The notes beneath the pieces were generated by a model. The model was not told the DNA's origin. It ran no database searches and saw only the letters and a program-made list of their open reading frames with translations. From the NCBI GenBank assembly GCA_002450075.1, contig DJYJ01000058.1:1-13894 (forward strand): DNA of 13,894 nucleotides, in the 5' to 3' direction. This DNA is from Clostridiales bacterium UBA6981. GTDB lineage: Bacteria > Bacillota > Clostridia > Oscillospirales > Oscillospiraceae. Positions 5,910 to 13,076 of this stretch are shown one piece after another. The position numbers were made by a program, and so were the translations under genes. How positions within the stretch are numbered: position 1 is the stretch's first letter; the number at the start of each line of letters is the position of its first letter.

Positions 5910-8900
5910 ATGGTAAGGAAGTCAATGGACGGCAACGAAGCCGCCGCCTATGCAAGCTATGCCTTTACCGAAGTTGCAACCATTTATCCGATCACGCCCT
6001 CGAGCCCCATGGCCAATCATGTGGACGAGTGGGCCGCAAGAGGCAAGAAAAACCTGTTCGGCACGCCTGTAAAGCTCATGGAAATGCAGGCCGAGGCCGG
6101 CGCCTGCGCCGCCATGCAGGGCGCGCTCGAGGCAGGCTCGCTCGGCACGACCTATACCTCGGCTCAGGGCTTGATGCTGATGATCCCGCCGATGTACCGC
6201 ATCGCGGGCCTGCTGGTGCCCGCGGTCATGCATGTCGCGGCGCGCTCCGTCGCGACCGAGGCGGTCTCGATCTTCGGCGATCACCAGGACGTCATGGCCT
6301 GCCGCCAGACCGGCTGGGCCCAGCTCGCCTCGTCGAGCGTGCAGGAGTGCATGGATCTCGGCGCGGTGGCGCATCTTGCCGCGATCAAGGGACACGTCCC
6401 CGTGCAGCACTTCTTCGACGGCTTCCGCACCAGCCACGAGATCCAGAAGATCGACGTGCTGGACTATGAGGATCTGCGCGGCATGGTCGACTGGGACGAG
6501 CTGAAGAAGTTCCGCGACCGTGCGCTGAACCCCGAGCATCCGACGATCCGCAACAGCGGCGAAAACGACGACATCTTCTTCCAGCACCGCGAGGCCTCCA
6601 ACCCCGTCTACAACGCCTTCCCGGCGATCGTGGAGGAGTATATGGAGAAAATGTCCGCCCTCACCGGACGCGACTATAAGCTGTTCAACTACTACGGCGC
6701 GCCGGACGCCGAGCGCGTGCTCGTCGCGATGGGCTCGGTCTGCCAGTGCGCGCAGGAGGTCGTGAACTACCTCTGCGAGCGCGGCGAAAAGGTCGGCCTC
6801 ATCCAGGTCCGGCTGTACCGCCCCTTCTCGCTGAAGCATTTCATCGGCGCGATCCCCGCAAGCTGCAAGGTGCTTACCGTGATCGACCGCACCAAGGAGC
6901 CCGGCGCCCTCGGCGAGCCGCTCTATGAGGACGTCAGCGCCGCGGTCCAGGAGGCCGGTCTGTCCCTGACGCTGCTCGGCGGCCGCTACGGTCTTTCCTC
7001 CAAGGACACCACGCCCGCCCAGATCAAGGCCGTGTTCGACAACATGGCGGGCGAGCGGAAGAACCACTTCACCGTCGGCATCAACGACGACGTGACCCAT
7101 ACCTCCCTGCCCGTGGGCGAAAATATCGTCACCTCCGGCAAGTCGATCATCTCCTGCAAGTTCTGGGGTCTCGGGTCCGACGGCACCGTGGGCGCAAACA
7201 AGAACTCCTGCAAGATCATCGGCGACAACACCGACCAGTACGTCCAGGCCTACTTCCAGTACGACGCGAAGAAATCCGGCGGCCTGACGCGCAGCCACCT
7301 GCGCTTCGGCCACGAGCCGATCCAGTCCACCTACTATGTCACGATGGCGGACTTCGTGGCCTGCCACAAGCAGAGCTACATGCACACCTATGACATCGTA
7401 AACGAGGTCAAGCCCGGCGGCATCTTCCTGCTCAACACCCGCTGGAAGGGCGAGACGCTCTTTGCCAATCTGCCCAACCGCGCCAAGCGGCTGCTGGCCG
7501 AGCGCAAGGTCCAGTTCTACACCATCGACGCCACCGACATCGCCGCGGAGATCGGTCTCGGCAACCGTACGAGCACCGTGCTGCAGGCCGCGTTCTTCAA
7601 GCTCGCGGGCGTGCTGCCGATCGACGAGGCGGAAAAGTACATGAAGGACGCCGCCGTCAAGACCTTCTCCCGCAAGGGCGAGAAGATCGTCAACATGAAC
7701 CTCGCCGCCATCGAGCGCGGCCTGACCGACATGGTCCGCATCGAGGTCCCGGCCGAGTGGGCTGAGCTGAAGGACGAGGAGCATACGGTGGATCCGAACC
7801 TGCCGAGCTACGTGCGCAAGGTGCTTGTCCCGATGAACCGTGCCAAGGGCGACGACATCCCCGTCTCCACCTTTACCGAGTATGCCGACGGCGTCATGCC
7901 GATCTCGATGGCCAGGTTCGAAAAGCGCGGCGTGGCCGATAACGTGCCGGTGTGGGATCCGGACAAGTGCATCGGCTGCAACCGCTGCTCGCTCGTCTGC
8001 CCGCACGCGGCGATCCGCCCGGTGCTCTTCACCGAGGAGGAGGCCGCAAACGCGCCTGAGAGCTGCGTCACCAAGCCGGCGATCGGCAAGGGCTTTGAGG
8101 GCCTTCGCTACCGCATCCAGGTCGGCGTGATGGACTGCCAGGGCTGCGGAAGCTGCGTCAACGTCTGCCCGGCCAAGGAGAAGGCCTTGACCATGGTCCC
8201 GCTCGACGACGTGGTGGCCGAGCAGAAGAACTGGGACTACTGCCTGACGCTCTCGGAGAAGAAGAACCCGATGAACCGCTTCTCCGCCAAGGGCAGCCAG
8301 TACGAACAGCCTCTCTACGAGTTCTCCGGCGCCTGCCCCGGCTGCGGCGAGACGCCTTACATCAAGCTCCTTACCCAGCTCTTTGGCGATCGGATGTACG
8401 CCGCGAACGCCACCGGCTGCTCGCAGGCCTACGGCTTCTTTGCCCCGACCTTCCCGCAGACCGTGAACAAGCGCGGCTTCGGCCCGGCCTTCTCGAACTC
8501 GCTGTTCGAGAACAACGCCGAGTTCGCCCTCGGCATTGGCCTGTCCGCCGAGCAGCTGCGCAACCAGACCAAGCTGCACGCGCAATCCGCCATCGAAAAG
8601 ACCGCTGATGAAAAGCTCAAGGCCGCGCTGCGCCTCTGGCTCGACGAGGGCGACGACATGGACAAGACCGACGAGATCGCCGACCGCGTCCGTGCCGCGC
8701 TGAAGGAGAATCAGGAGAACGACGAGGATATCGAGTTCATCCGCCGCCGTGAGGACACGCTGACAAAGAAGGCCATCTGGATGGTCGGCGGCGACGGCTG
8801 GGCCTACGATATCGGCTACGGCGGACTTGACCACGTGCTGGCCACCGGCATGGATCTCAACGTCCTGGTGCTCGACAACGAGCTGTACGCCAACACCGGC

Positions 8901-9419
8901 GGACAGTCCTCCAAGGCCACGCCCATCGGCGCCTCGGTCCAGTTTGCGGCCGCCGGCAAGGCCACGCCGAAGAAGGACCTCGGTCTGATCCTTTCGACCT
9001 ACGGCTATATCTACGTCGCCCAGATCAACCTCGGCGCCAATCCCGAGCACGCGATCCGCTGTCTCAAGGAGGCCGCGGCCTATCACGGCCCGTCGATCGT
9101 CGTAGCGTACGCGCCGTGCATCAACCACGGCCTGACCAAGGGCATGAGCAAGGTCATGGACGAGGGCAAGGCCGCCACGGAATGCGGCTTCTGGCCGCTG
9201 TTCCGCTACAACCCGGATCTCGAGACCGAGGGCAAGAATCCCTTCCTGCTCGACTCCGGCGAGCCCAACGGCAAGCTGCGCGAGTATATGATGGGCGAAA
9301 ACCGCTTCGCCTCGCTGACCCGCACCTTCCCCGAACGCGCCGAGGTGCTCTTCGCCCAGGCCGAGGAGTTTACCGCCCGCCGCTACGCCAAGTACAAGAG
9401 ACTGGCCGGGAAAGAGTAA
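5910..9419 (+). CDS. nifJ: pyruvate:ferredoxin (flavodoxin) oxidoreductase, single-chain
   Basis: The 1169-residue enzyme converts pyruvate and CoA to acetyl-CoA and CO2, reducing ferredoxin, in the cytosol of anaerobes. Domain order is complete: N-terminal TPP/pyruvate domain with YPITPSS (T29), E62 and R112; transketolase-C-like domain; gamma domain; EKR motif at 671-673; a two-cluster ferredoxin domain with Cys 687/690/693/697 and 743/746/749/753; and the C-terminal TPP domain. The latter holds GDG (961-963), N995 in YANTGGQ, and the proximal [4Fe-4S] ligands C809, C812, C837 and C1070. These positions closely track the Desulfovibrio africanus enzyme as I recall it. The segment after C837 (SQAYGFFAPTFPQT) departs from the usual SSIWGASAP-type sequence. 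The ATG has AGGAGG eight bases upstream. The gene stands alone between its own leader and a strong terminator. Pyruvate is the expected substrate, but the altered loop leaves room for another 2-oxoacid. Confidence 0.96.
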   Translation: MVRKSMDGNEAAAYASYAFTEVATIYPITPSSPMANHVDEWAARGKKNLFGTPVKLMEMQAEAGACAAMQGALEAGSLGTTYTSAQGLMLMIPPMYRIAGLLVPAVMHVAARSVATEAVSIFGDHQDVMACRQTGWAQLASSSVQECMDLGAVAHLAAIKGHVPVQHFFDGFRTSHEIQKIDVLDYEDLRGMVDWDELKKFRDRALNPEHPTIRNSGENDDIFFQHREASNPVYNAFPAIVEEYMEKMSALTGRDYKLFNYYGAPDAERVLVAMGSVCQCAQEVVNYLCERGEKVGLIQVRLYRPFSLKHFIGAIPASCKVLTVIDRTKEPGALGEPLYEDVSAAVQEAGLSLTLLGGRYGLSSKDTTPAQIKAVFDNMAGERKNHFTVGINDDVTHTSLPVGENIVTSGKSIISCKFWGLGSDGTVGANKNSCKIIGDNTDQYVQAYFQYDAKKSGGLTRSHLRFGHEPIQSTYYVTMADFVACHKQSYMHTYDIVNEVKPGGIFLLNTRWKGETLFANLPNRAKRLLAERKVQFYTIDATDIAAEIGLGNRTSTVLQAAFFKLAGVLPIDEAEKYMKDAAVKTFSRKGEKIVNMNLAAIERGLTDMVRIEVPAEWAELKDEEHTVDPNLPSYVRKVLVPMNRAKGDDIPVSTFTEYADGVMPISMARFEKRGVADNVPVWDPDKCIGCNRCSLVCPHAAIRPVLFTEEEAANAPESCVTKPAIGKGFEGLRYRIQVGVMDCQGCGSCVNVCPAKEKALTMVPLDDVVAEQKNWDYCLTLSEKKNPMNRFSAKGSQYEQPLYEFSGACPGCGETPYIKLLTQLFGDRMYAANATGCSQAYGFFAPTFPQTVNKRGFGPAFSNSLFENNAEFALGIGLSAEQLRNQTKLHAQSAIEKTADEKLKAALRLWLDEGDDMDKTDEIADRVRAALKENQENDEDIEFIRRREDTLTKKAIWMVGGDGWAYDIGYGGLDHVLATGMDLNVLVLDNELYANTGGQSSKATPIGASVQFAAAGKATPKKDLGLILSTYGYIYVAQINLGANPEHAIRCLKEAAAYHGPSIVVAYAPCINHGLTKGMSKVMDEGKAATECGFWPLFRYNPDLETEGKNPFLLDSGEPNGKLREYMMGENRFASLTRTFPERAEVLFAQAEEFTARRYAKYKRLAGKE

Positions 9420-9449
9420 GCAGCACGGAAAAGCCGGAACAGAATCATA

Positions 9450-9488
9450 AAAACACGCCGGTGAGAGGCTCTCTCACCGGCGTGTTTT
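9450..9488 (+). terminator. strong bidirectional rho-independent terminator after nifJ
   Basis: An 18-bp perfect stem (9450-9467 with 9471-9488) surrounds a three-base GCT loop. Its outer end is A-rich on the left and T-rich on the right, so it can work in both directions. It starts about 30 bp after the nifJ stop and isolates nifJ from spoIIID. Confidence 0.93.
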
Positions 9489-9502
9489 CTCTTCCCTCCC
9501 GC

Positions 9503-9527
9503 GGCGGGAGAGAACATATCTCCCGCC
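9503..9527. repeat. 9-bp inverted repeat around the spoIIID -35 element
   Basis: GGCGGGAGA (9503-9511) and TCTCCCGCC (9519-9527) are perfect inverted copies separated by seven bases. A third arm, CTCCCGC (9496-9502), can pair with the same GCGGGAG, giving two mutually exclusive foldings. The -35 element of the sigma-E-type promoter lies across the loop and right arm, so this may be a protein-binding site rather than an RNA structure. Confidence 0.5.
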
Positions 9528-9542
9528 TCCGGCTCATATAGT
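9514..9542 (+). promoter_or_regulatory. sigma-E-type (mother-cell) promoter of spoIIID
   Basis: CATATAGT (9535-9542) matches the sigma-E -10 consensus CATACANT at all but one defined base. ACATATC (9514-9520) resembles the -35 consensus KMATATT. The spacer is 14 bases, as expected. The start would be near 9549, about 40 nt before the GTG start codon. In Bacillus subtilis spoIIID is transcribed by sigma-E, so the match is biologically consistent. Confidence 0.7.
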
Positions 9543-9587
9543 TGAGCAGGAAACGCGCGGCGCCGCCGCGCACAGGGAGTGGTCGGA

Positions 9588-9836
9588 GTGTATGAAACCA
9601 TAGAGGAGCGTACGCGCGAGCTGGCCGCGTTCGTGCTGGAGACCGGGAGCACGGTGCGCGCCGCCGCGGAAAAATTCGGCGTGAGCAAATCCACGGTCCA
9701 CAAGGATCTGAGCGAAAGACTCGAGCGCTTTGACAGGGCGCTGTGGCTCCGGGTGCGGGAGGTGCTGGAGCTCAACAAGGCCGAGCGGCACATCCGCGGC
9801 GGTCTTGCGACACGGAAAAAATATCGCGGAGAATAA
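9588..9836 (+). CDS. spoIIID: sporulation transcriptional regulator SpoIIID
   Basis: This 82-residue DNA-binding protein acts in the mother cell during sporulation, switching sigma-E-dependent genes on or off. It aligns along its length with B. subtilis SpoIIID: an N-terminal IEERT segment, a helix-turn-helix at about 22-44 (TVRAAAEKFGVSKSTVHKDL), then RHIRGGLATRKKY, matching the family's RHLRGGEATKLKY. The acidic C-terminal tail of the Bacillus protein is missing, which makes this one slightly shorter. The start is GTG at 9588, chosen over an in-frame GTG at 9579 because GGGAG (9575-9579) is correctly spaced for it and the N-terminus then aligns with the family. It is a single-gene unit. Its presence argues that the organism forms, or descends from ancestors that formed, endospores. 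Confidence 0.95.
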   Translation: MYETIEERTRELAAFVLETGSTVRAAAEKFGVSKSTVHKDLSERLERFDRALWLRVREVLELNKAERHIRGGLATRKKYRGE

Positions 9837-9837
9837 A

Positions 9838-9876
9838 AAAGCCGGGACCGAAGCGATCGTCTTCGGTCCCGGCTTT
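9838..9876. terminator. convergent terminator between spoIIID and the sda-glycosyltransferase operon
   Basis: AAAGCCGGGACCGAAG (9838-9853) pairs perfectly with CTTCGGTCCCGGCTTT (9861-9876) around a 7-nt loop. Leftward transcripts meet a long U-run (AATAAAAAA at 9832-9840 on the plus strand), so it is a strong terminator for the glycosyltransferase operon. Rightward, after spoIIID, the U-run is short (TTTGGT). Confidence 0.92.
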
Positions 9877-9883
9877 GGTATCG

Positions 9884-11410
9884 TCACAGAAAGCGGTCAT
9901 TCGGGCGGCGGATCTCGTCTAGCATCGCGCGAAGCTTCTGCCGCAGATCGTCCTGCAGCCCCTGCGCCTGCAAAAGCAGCTTCTGCTGGCCGGCCGCGAC
10001 CTCGGCGCGCGTTTTTGCCACGCGGTCCTTCAGCTCCTCGATCTTCATCTGGGCGATCGCGGTGTCCTCGGCCTGCTGGGCGCGCATGCGCTCGACCTCC
10101 TCGTCGATGCCGGTGCGGATGCCCGCATAACCGAGCACGGCGTTCTCGCGCAGCAGCCGCTGATATTCCTTTGCCAGATTATAGCGGTCGATGACCTCGC
10201 CGGCGGTGTGGTAGATGTCGCGGTCGTCCCGCGCCTCATACAGACCGCTGCGGTAGTTTTCGATCACCGTGCCATAGCGGGAAAAGGCGTTCGCCACCGC
10301 GTCCTCCCAGGAGATATACAGCTCGCGCTGCGCGCCCTCGCCGATGCGGTGCATCGCCTCCCGATCGCCGCACAGCGTCTCGAGCGCGGCGGCCATGGAG
10401 GCGGCGTTTTCCTCGATCAGCACGCCGCTGACGCCGTCCTCCACGTCCTCGGCGGCGCAGCTGCCGCGCACGAGCAGGCTGCCCAGGGCGCATGCCGCAG
10501 CCTCGCGAACGACAAGACCGTTCGTGTCAAAGGTCGAGGGGAAGAGGAACAGATCGGCCCGGCAGTACCAGGCGCGGATCACCGCGCGGTCGCGGATCGG
10601 CGGGGTGAAAAAGACCTTGCCGTCAAGCCCCAGTGAGGAGCAATAGGCCACGATCTCGTCCTTGTCGTTGCCGCCGCCGACAAAAACCATGCGAAAGTCG
10701 ATCCCCTTGTCGTCCAGCGTCTTGAGCGCGTCGAGGATGATGCGGATGCCCTTGTACCACATCATGCGTCCGACAAAGAGGAAGGTCGGCAGCCCCTCGG
10801 GCAGATCATAGTCTTTCGTCGCCTCGGCGATCTCCGCCCCGCTCACACGCCCGCGCGGGAAATCCACGCCGTTTGGCATGACGAGATAGTCGCCCTCATA
10901 GCCGAGCTTGCGCAGATTTTCCCCCGCGCCGCGGCTGACGGTCCACACCTCGTCGCAGGCGGAGATGTTCTGCACCAGCAGCCGGGCGGCCTCCTCCTGG
11001 ATGAGGCGGCTCTTGACGGCGTTGGCGATGTCGATGTCGAATTTGGTGTGATAGGTGAAGACGATTGGCCTGTCGATCCGGTCCCGCAGCGTGCGCGCCA
11101 GCATCGTCGAGGTGATGGGGCAGTGCGTGTGGATCAGATCAAAGCCCTCGCCCTCCAGGCGCTGCAGCACCGCGGCATCAAAGGGCATGCCTGCCCGGTA
11201 GCCGACGGACTTGGTGACGTCGATGCTTGGATAGCGCACGACGGGGAAGGGGTAGACGCTGTCGTCCGCGTCGGGATAAAAGGGCGTGACGACGACGGCC
11301 TCGCCGTGATTCTTCGTGATATAGGTGCCGTAGTTGACCACGGCGTTCGCCACGCCGTCGATGGCGGGCGGGAAGGAATCGTTGATCAGACAGATCTTCG
11401 TTTTGTCCAT
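9884..11410 (-). CDS. family 4 glycosyltransferase with C-terminal coiled-coil tail
   Basis: The 508-residue protein is a GT-B fold, retaining (GT4) glycosyltransferase. The N-terminal Rossmann half begins KICLINDSFPPAIDGVANAV and holds HTH (94-96) and TYHTKFDIDIAN (119-130). The donor-binding half has VGRMMWYKG (213-221) and FDTNGLVVREAAACALG, where the usual E-x7-E pair is D295 and E303. This sequence resembles enzymes annotated as diacylglycerol glucosyltransferases or cell-wall glycosyltransferases, but the acceptor cannot be assigned. Residues about 408-508 form an extra, highly charged helical tail with a likely coiled coil (about 436-500, EEVERMRAQQ through DDLRQKLRAML), beyond the usual 370-400 residue length. 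No signal peptide or membrane span is seen, so it is probably cytosolic or membrane-peripheral. It lies 15 bp after sdaAA and is the last gene of the operon. The ribosome binding site is GAGGG. Confidence 0.85.
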   Translation of the reverse strand: MDKTKICLINDSFPPAIDGVANAVVNYGTYITKNHGEAVVVTPFYPDADDSVYPFPVVRYPSIDVTKSVGYRAGMPFDAAVLQRLEGEGFDLIHTHCPITSTMLARTLRDRIDRPIVFTYHTKFDIDIANAVKSRLIQEEAARLLVQNISACDEVWTVSRGAGENLRKLGYEGDYLVMPNGVDFPRGRVSGAEIAEATKDYDLPEGLPTFLFVGRMMWYKGIRIILDALKTLDDKGIDFRMVFVGGGNDKDEIVAYCSSLGLDGKVFFTPPIRDRAVIRAWYCRADLFLFPSTFDTNGLVVREAAACALGSLLVRGSCAAEDVEDGVSGVLIEENAASMAAALETLCGDREAMHRIGEGAQRELYISWEDAVANAFSRYGTVIENYRSGLYEARDDRDIYHTAGEVIDRYNLAKEYQRLLRENAVLGYAGIRTGIDEEVERMRAQQAEDTAIAQMKIEELKDRVAKTRAEVAAGQQKLLLQAQGLQDDLRQKLRAMLDEIRRPNDRFL

Positions 11411-11425
11411 ATTGGTAAACCCTCG

Positions 11426-12301
11426 TTATTTTCCAAAGAAATCGTTGCGGAAGCGTACCGCCGTCGGCGAGGCGGCGACGCCGCCCTCGCCCGTCTCGCG
11501 CAGCAGCGGGCTCATCAGCGCGCCGACCGCGCGCATCGCGTCGATCACCTCGTCGGCGGGGATGCGGCTGCGGATGCCGGCAAGCGCCATCTCCGCCGCC
11601 CCGAGCGCGTTCATCGCGCCGGCGGCGTTGCGCTTGACGCAGGGGACCTCGACGAGACCCGCCACCGGGTCGCACACAAGCCCCATCATGTTCTTCAGCG
11701 CGATCGCCACGGCGGCGGACATCTGCTGGACGTTGCCGCCGTGCAGGTATACGAGCGCGGCCGCGGCCATGGCCGACGCGGTGCCGATCTCGGCCTGACA
11801 GCCGGCCTCGGCCCCGGACATCGAGGCGCGCGACGCGATCACCATGCCGAAGCCCGCGGCGATATACAGTGCGGCGATCAGCTCCTCGCGCGGCGTATCG
11901 TGATCCTGCGCATAGGGCAGCAGCACCGCCGGCATCACGCCGCAGGCGCCCGCCGTCGGCGCGGCGACGATGCGGTGCATGCAGGCGTTGCACTCGCCCA
12001 TGCGGATCGCGCCGGTGATCACGCGCCCGACAAAATCGCCGCAGATCGTATCGCCCGCGGCGACGTATTGGCGCATCCGCTCTCCGTCGCCGCCGATGAG
12101 GCGGCTGTGGGAGCTCTGGCCGGGGTCATAATCGGCGTCGGCCGCGATCATCGCGTCGAGCGCGGCGCCCATTTTTTCCAGCGACTGCGCGGGCGTGATG
12201 CCGCTCTCCTCCGCCGAGGCGTTCAGGATCTGCCGCCAGAGGGGGAGCGCGCTTTTCATCTCCATCTCCTCAAGCTGTCTGACCGAATAGAATAGAGCCA
12301 T
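11426..12301 (-). CDS. sdaAA: L-serine dehydratase (ammonia-lyase), iron-sulfur type, alpha subunit
   Basis: This 291-residue catalytic subunit, with SdaAB, deaminates L-serine to pyruvate and ammonia using a [4Fe-4S] cluster. Family motifs are complete: SSHSRLIGGDG (63-73), APTAGACGVMPAVL (114-127), SGAEAGCQAEIG (162-173) and CDPVAGLVEVPC (210-221). C168, C210 and C221 are the probable cluster ligands, with C120 also conserved. Length is normal for the split Clostridium/Bacillus-type enzyme. The ATG at 12301 is preceded by GGAGGA at good spacing. It begins 15 bp after the sdaAB stop and is followed 15 bp later by the glycosyltransferase gene, so all three are almost certainly one transcript. 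Pyruvate from this reaction would feed the nearby oxidoreductase. Such clusters are oxygen-labile, which fits an anaerobe. Confidence 0.96.
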   Translation of the reverse strand: MALFYSVRQLEEMEMKSALPLWRQILNASAEESGITPAQSLEKMGAALDAMIAADADYDPGQSSHSRLIGGDGERMRQYVAAGDTICGDFVGRVITGAIRMGECNACMHRIVAAPTAGACGVMPAVLLPYAQDHDTPREELIAALYIAAGFGMVIASRASMSGAEAGCQAEIGTASAMAAAALVYLHGGNVQQMSAAVAIALKNMMGLVCDPVAGLVEVPCVKRNAAGAMNALGAAEMALAGIRSRIPADEVIDAMRAVGALMSPLLRETGEGGVAASPTAVRFRNDFFGK

Positions 12302-12316
12302 GTGCGTTCTCCTCCC

Positions 12317-12976
12317 TCATTCCTGGCTGACGTAGACCGCCCGCAGGATCCCCGGCAGAGCGCGGATCCGCGCAAGCGAGCGCTCGCTTGGCGGCGTGTC
12401 GCACTCGATGACCATCACGGCCTCGCCGCCGCGGGAATTGCGGTTGACGTTGAAGGTGGCGATATTGATGTTCTCCTCCGAGAGAATGCGTGAGACGTCG
12501 GCCACGTTGCCGGGCCGGTCCTCGTTGCGGATGATCAGCGTCGGCTGCTCGGCCGAAAAGCGCAGCGGCATGTCCCCGAGTCTGCGGATCTCGATGCGCC
12601 CGCCGCCGAGCGAGGCGGCCTCGATGTCCGCCTCCGCGCCGTGGATGCCGCGGACGACGAGCCGCGCGGTGTTCGGATGCGAAAAGGGGATCTCGCCAAA
12701 GGCGAAGGAGAAGAGCAGGCCCTTTTCGCGGGCATAGGAAAAGCTGTCCGGCACGCGCGTGTCGTCCGGCGCCATGCCGAGCAGCCCGGCCACGATCGCC
12801 TTGTCCGTGCCGTGGCCGCGCCCCGTCGCGGCAAAGGAGCCGGAGAGCGTGATATCGGCCTCGGCGATCTCCTCGCCGAGGATGCGGCGGCAGGCAAGCC
12901 CGATGCGCACCGCGCCGGCCGTGTGCGAGCTCGACGGCCCGACCATGATCGGCCCGATCAGATCAAAAATGTCCAT
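12317..12976 (-). CDS. sdaAB: L-serine dehydratase (ammonia-lyase), iron-sulfur type, beta subunit
   Basis: This 219-residue subunit partners SdaAA. It starts MDIFDLIGPIMVGPSSSHTAGAV, the signature N-terminus with the conserved SSSHTAG (15-21), followed by the beta domain (LSGSFAATGRGHGTDKA, FSHPNTARL). Residues about 145-219 form an ACT domain (RNEDRPGNVADVSRILSEENINI), a small-molecule-sensing module that probably binds serine. Start 12976 is preferred to an in-frame ATG at 13003 because GCAGGAGG lies directly upstream and the protein then matches the family N-terminus; the upstream ATG also lies too close to the promoter. First gene of the sdaAB-sdaAA-glycosyltransferase operon. Its leader has a notable inverted repeat that includes the ribosome binding site. 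Confidence 0.95.
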   Translation of the reverse strand: MDIFDLIGPIMVGPSSSHTAGAVRIGLACRRILGEEIAEADITLSGSFAATGRGHGTDKAIVAGLLGMAPDDTRVPDSFSYAREKGLLFSFAFGEIPFSHPNTARLVVRGIHGAEADIEAASLGGGRIEIRRLGDMPLRFSAEQPTLIIRNEDRPGNVADVSRILSEENINIATFNVNRNSRGGEAVMVIECDTPPSERSLARIRALPGILRAVYVSQE

Positions 12977-13038
12977 AAAAAGCCTCCTGCATGCGGAAAG
13001 CATTTTGTATGCTTATTATACCCGCGCAGGAGGTTTTT
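12977..13038 (-). promoter_or_regulatory. inverted repeat bracketing the sda promoter and ribosome binding site
   Basis: On the minus strand AAAAACCTCCTGC (13038-13026) is complementary to GCAGGAGGCTTTTT (12990-12977), with one bulged base. The right-hand arm is the sdaAB ribosome binding site followed by a U-run that ends at the ATG. The left-hand arm lies in the promoter spacer, so it is absent from transcripts made at this promoter and present only in transcripts arriving from upstream. Those would fold into a terminator-like hairpin that also hides the ribosome binding site. A smaller AAGCAT/ATGCTT repeat (12998-13014) lies in the loop near the start point. Confidence 0.5.
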
Positions 13039-13043
13039 GACAA
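13015..13043 (-). promoter_or_regulatory. sigma-A promoter of the sdaAB-sdaAA-glycosyltransferase operon
   Basis: Read on the minus strand, TTGTCA (13038-13043), 17 bases and TATAAT (13015-13020) form a near-consensus promoter. Transcription would start near 13008, giving a leader of about 30 nt with AGGAGG before the sdaAB ATG. The -35 box is six bases from the inner REP-like repeat. Confidence 0.82.
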
Positions 13044-13049
13044 TAGAAA

Positions 13050-13072
13050 CACAGGGGACGGTTCCTTGTGTT
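13050..13072 (+). repeat. REP-like repeat, copy 1 (inverted copy of 13872-13894)
   Basis: A 23-base sequence containing ACAGGGGACGGTTCC, repeated perfectly in inverted orientation at 13872-13894, so that the two copies frame the RAYT gene. Each copy is itself an imperfect palindrome (ACACAGGGGAC / GTTCCTTGTGT) that pairs on one strand with two G-T wobbles and on the other with A-C mismatches. GGGGACGGTTC-type repeats are, from memory, common in Firmicutes genomes carrying RAYT genes. Confidence 0.85.
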
Positions 13073-13076
13073 CCCC

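Noticed and set aside
5461..5955. 164-codon minus-strand frame across the nifJ upstream region
   Set aside because: Phe/Leu/Pro-rich translation of AT-rich intergenic DNA, overlapping the nifJ start; no ribosome binding site or family resemblance.
5922..9128. 1068-codon open frame on the minus strand opposite nifJ
   Set aside because: It is striking in length, but its composition (Asp, Gly, His, Val, Arg, Leu) is what antisense of GC-rich codons gives; there is no domain, no ribosome binding site and no promoter. nifJ on the other strand is complete and certain.
11048..12295. 415-codon plus-strand frame opposite sdaAA and the glycosyltransferase
   Set aside because: His/Arg/Gly-rich antisense shadow spanning two well-conserved genes.
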